Assembly (NCBI GenBank): GCA_019914945.1
Contig: CM034106.1
Span: 7,254,001-7,318,000 of the forward strand
Source: Typha latifolia
Taxonomy: Eukaryota; Streptophyta; Magnoliopsida; Poales; Typhaceae
DNA: 64,000 nt
Reading direction: 5' to 3'
Shown: one piece after another, positions 60,466 to 64,000 of the stretch
Layout: every line of letters begins with the position of its first letter
Numbering within the stretch: the first letter of the stretch is position 1
Translations under genes and position numbers: made by a program
The notes under the pieces: model-generated
Told to the model about the DNA's origin: nothing
The model's database searches: none
Seen by the model: only the letters and a program-made list of their open reading frames with translations

Positions 60466-61191
60466 TATTCGTTATTTTGTCATCCTAGGTCATGTGGACA
60501 CCGAAACATCCGCCATAAAAGTCTGAAGAATTTTTGCTGAGACAAAATGTTTAATCAACTTGCATACCATTCTGAGTACATGTTTATAACTCATGTTCTA
60601 TTTGTTTTACAATGTGCTGACAATAATATTGATTCAAGCCTTTCAGTTTATGTAACGAAAAATTTGGGAGTTTATTCATGGAAAAGAGAGTGCAGTTCCT
60701 TAATTAAACTTTATGGGGCAGAGCCCAAAAATTTTAGCAATAAGCTTTGTGAAATGAACTTTTAGTACATATGTTCTTTTTCCCTCTCTTTATTTGATAA
60801 AGTACTTTTCGTTATAGGGACTGTACAAAATCTGGAAAATTACAAATTTAGCCATCTGTTCCAGTTATATGATGAATAAATCAATAAATTAAACAAGGCA
60901 ACGACAAAAAAGGCTTTACATGAGGAAAAATCCAAGTAGCATCTTCCTTGGGACAAAAGAATTCAGCAGTATATGATTTGATATTTGATATGCAACGAGC
61001 CTTTTTCATACAAGATCATCAGATAACTTACACTCAAGGAGAGAAGCAAAAGGAAACGAAAAAGAAAAAGAACAGGCCAACTTGGAGTATCTTCATCGCA
61101 TTGAGGCCAGCGAAGAAAAGGAGTAGAATTCTACTTTGAGGAATTTGCATATGGAAGATATGGCATGTTATACATCAGTTTGAGTCATAAA
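60466..61191. other. Short intergenic gap between convergent genes
   Basis: About 0.7 kb of AT-rich DNA holding the 3' UTRs of the FKBP gene (plus) and the CLO gene (minus). The short frames inside show no family features. No transposon ends were found. Confidence 0.6.
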
Positions 61192-64000
61192 TCACATCAT
61201 TTGCAGATGTAGATCTGCAGCCTGTTGTGCAAGCTCGTTGACCATAGCCTCGTCAAAGAACTTATTGATGCTAACATCCTCGCTCATACCCTAAAATAAA
61301 GAACCATGCATTATGTCAAGACCGACTTACTAGAGAAATAGACAGGCACCTTCCATATGTAGGATGACAAACCTTCCGGCGTCTGGTCTTGACCATGAAC
61401 TCCCGAGCAAGGTGTTGTATTGGCGCTGGTTCCAGAGGCCGCAGGACAATACTTTTGTCGAGAGGATCACCAGGAACTATGGCCCAGTGATCAAATACTG
61501 AAAGACAAAAAGCCTGTCCTTGTGTGTGATATCTCAGGTCCGTCTCAAATCCAAATGATTCTATTACTGGCAAAAAGGCCTGAAAATTAAAGGAGAATTA
61601 CATAAGAACTCAGTAATCACAGTTTTGTATTGTCCAAGTTGGGAAAAAAAGAAGAAACAAAAAACTGTATATATGTTTGTTAAAGAGCAGCACAGAATAA
61701 ATTCATAGCGGGCTTGAACCTTGACAATGTATATTGGGGTACCAGGCTTTGGGACGTCTGCTGTTACATGTCCACGTCTTCGGGACAACACTGTGTATAT
61801 AGCTGAGACACAATCAATTGGAGTTTGGATCTGAAATTAGACATGGAAGGCCATTAATAATACAATAAGCTAAAAAATAAACAGTAATCAACAGCCTTTC
61901 CTGTTAGCAAAAAAAAGGTAGGTCACACAACCTCCACATAATATACAGGCTCCATAAGACGTGGATTAGCCATCAAGAATGCTGAGTAAACCACACGGCG
62001 AGCAGTGGGAATAATCTGCCCACCTCCTCGATGCAACGGCTCTGCAGCAATTGTTGCATTTAAAATTTTGAATTTTACATTTCGAATGGGTTCATCACAA
62101 AGGGGACCCTCTCGAGCACCCCACTGGAATCTGCAAAGAAGAAACAAATACATATTAGAGAACAAGTCATCTAAAAGCTCCAAAATTCATTCATATTGAA
62201 GAAATCTCTCTACCCCTGAACAATGGAGTCCTTGACAGAATTCAGCAGATGTTTGTCTACTTCACTTGGAAGGGTATCGTCTAATAGAATGTTAGGGCCC
62301 TGCACGATAAATAAAGAATACCAGTTATTGAAGTTCCATAAAAGATCTCAAAACAGTAAATGTAATTGTTCCTTTTGGTGCTAGATCTAACAATGGTAAA
62401 GAGATGCTAGATGATAATATTGTTAAGAGTATCTCTCTGAAACACTCAATTAACAAATAACAGGAGTCATGATTTTTTACCTGCTTATCTGGTCCGAAAG
62501 CCCATATTGACCTTGCTGAAAGAAGATCCCAGTCATAACGTTTCTGGAAGAAGTCACTTATGTCCCTCTGTTTAGCATCAATGCTCACAAGACTGTTCTC
62601 AATATCTTCTGCTAGCCCCTTCTCAAGCGGCTCTGCAACCTACATTTTGTGTAGAAAGCAAGCATGAAGCTCAATAGAAAGTCAATGTGCTAAAGATAAC
62701 TTCACAGTGGTAAAAACAATATTAAACAGTCAAAAAGCAACAAATAACAAAAAAACCCACCATAGTAATTTTATTCTTTTTGTTGGGGGTTTCAGCAAAA
62801 CACTTCATTGAAGAAGTATCAACAACTGTTTCACAGAAAGTCACAACTGGATCGGCCACCTGCAATAACAATGAAAATAGATGACTTGACGTAAACAACT
62901 CTGCGACAAACATTTGCAGTGAATAAAAGAGGGAATGCATAGAAAGAAGATAACCATACCTTAACTTCCACCTCAGAGTAAAGCTCTCTAAGGTCCTTCA
63001 TTATGGAATCGAGATATACCTCACCTGTCCCAAGGATAGTATGTTCCCCTGACTCTTCCACCTTAGTAATAGCAAGAGGATAACTCTTACTGATTTTGCG
63101 AAGGCCCTCTACCATCTTAGGCAGCTCACTAGGATTCAATGGTTCAGTCGCAATCTTTACAACTGGCAATGTGTTGAAGTGAAGGGGCCTAAAGATATAT
63201 ACATCTTCATCCATATTTAAAGGACATAAAGTTGCAGTCTTCATGACTGATGCATCCACGCCTTCAATTAGAACCCAGGAACCAGCAGGGGCTTTACTGA
63301 TTGGAATACGGTATCGTGCCTGATAAACCCACAACTTGGTGACTTCTTTAACTGTCATATCTTCTTCATCATCAGGAGAATACCCTTCCCCAAGGACGCG
63401 TAGAGTCTGACCAGTTTGTATGGTACCGCTGTACACTCGCCCAAAAGCATCAAAGACACTGCAGTCCGACTTGGGATAGAGTTTGGTAATATTAACCATA
63501 AGGGGCCCATGGGGATCACAACTCTTCATGGAATCCACAACAGATGAATCTTGAGGACCTGAGTATATGTGTGCTATCTTCCTTGCAGCAGCATGCTTGG
63601 CAGAAGGTATATGCTGGACAAGCATGTCAGTGAAGCCTGTGGCAGATCCAAAGATGGAGCTGCAAGCCAACCTAAGTAAAGGCCTCACATTCAACTTATA
63701 AGCTGTGTTACTCAGTGTCACACCCAATTCAGAAAGAGTTGCCTCAACACTCTTTTTGTGCTCGCCAATCACTTGACTGTAGATTTTATATAATGGTTCA
63801 AGAATGAACTGAACAAATGACCTATCAGCTCCTTCCTTAGGAGGCTTCTTCTTAAAGACTCGAGAATCAGGATGGAAGTATATGTCTCCCCACAAGCGTG
63901 ATGCAAACTTTGAAGCATCAAATGGTATACCATGAAGTTTTACATATAACTTAGCAAATGACTGCAATGTAAAAGACCATCCAGCACTTGCACTTGCAAA
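61192..64000 (-). CDS. CLO: U5 snRNP 116-kDa GTPase CLO/GFA1 (Snu114/EFTUD2), C-terminal part
   Basis: Eight exons join in phase to 666 residues: 64000-62960 (open at the edge), 62859-62761, 62639-62481, 62299-62214, 62130-61932, 61830-61720, 61579-61373 and 61290-61192. The visible start ([20 protein letters not shown]) corresponds to the end of the GTPase region. Then come EF-2-like domain II ([38 protein letters not shown]), domain III ([20 protein letters not shown]), domain IV ([37 protein letters not shown]) and domain V ([20 protein letters not shown]). The C-terminus ([20 protein letters not shown] ... ADLHLQMM) matches plant CLOTHO/GFA1. The protein remodels the spliceosome with Prp8 and Brr2 in the nucleus. 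About a third of the protein, including the G1-G5 GTP-binding motifs, lies right of the window. No damage is seen. Confidence 0.95.

Overview
The window looks like nuclear DNA of a flowering plant. Genes have many short exons with GT-AG introns, intergenic DNA is AT-rich, and the gaps and large introns are full of plant-type transposons: hAT-like, PIF/Harbinger-like and CACTA-like DNA elements, long LTRs that start TGTAA and end TTACA, and decayed L1-type LINEs. A non-grass monocot seems plausible to me, but the sequence does not settle the species.

Five protein-coding genes can be read. (1) 2310-9830, plus strand: a small plastid-type membrane protein resembling YELLOW LEAF 1, with its first exon not found. 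(2) 13736-17033, minus: a group III CONSTANS-LIKE (COL9/COL10-type) B-box/CCT protein, intact in splice phase but carrying an in-frame TGA in B-box 2. (3) 24159-41610, minus: the kinetochore scaffold KNL1/SPC105. All 15 exons could be joined in phase, giving 1174 residues. (4) 56043-60465, plus: a plastid FKBP16-1-like immunophilin with 8 exons and 211 residues. (5) 61192 to the right edge, minus: the C-terminal two thirds of the U5 snRNP GTPase CLO/GFA1 (Snu114/EFTUD2), with 8 exons and 666 residues visible. Genes 1 and 2 are convergent, as are genes 4 and 5. The genes serve unrelated processes and do not form a functional cluster.

Most of the remaining DNA is transposon-derived. Three hAT-like families were delimited by 8-bp target-site duplications (TSDs). 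Family A has CAWGGTT ends and a purine-rich or AT-rich core (5541-6250, 26889-27748, 27796-28509, 59261-59837). Family B is rich in GAGCTCGA words (6655-7149, 25590-26099, and a probable remnant near 41827). The third is a 1352-bp element with TAGGGGTGGCAA ends (43939-45290) sitting inside a CACTA-like element. A 2.2-kb PIF/Harbinger-like element lies at 3092-5270. LTRs lie at 1-1088 (cut by the window edge), from 33392 (nested, in KNL1 intron 4) and at 45834-48954 (a probable 3.1-kb solo LTR). LINE relics lie near 21150, 42550 and 49000-50200.

I see no CRISPR array, rRNA gene, convincing functional tRNA gene, or evidence of a new multi-gene system. The items most worth a second look are the nonsense codon in the COL gene, the hAT family with exact insertion footprints, the GC-rich core of the nested hAT element, and a degenerate three-unit coding-like repeat at 52140-52850.
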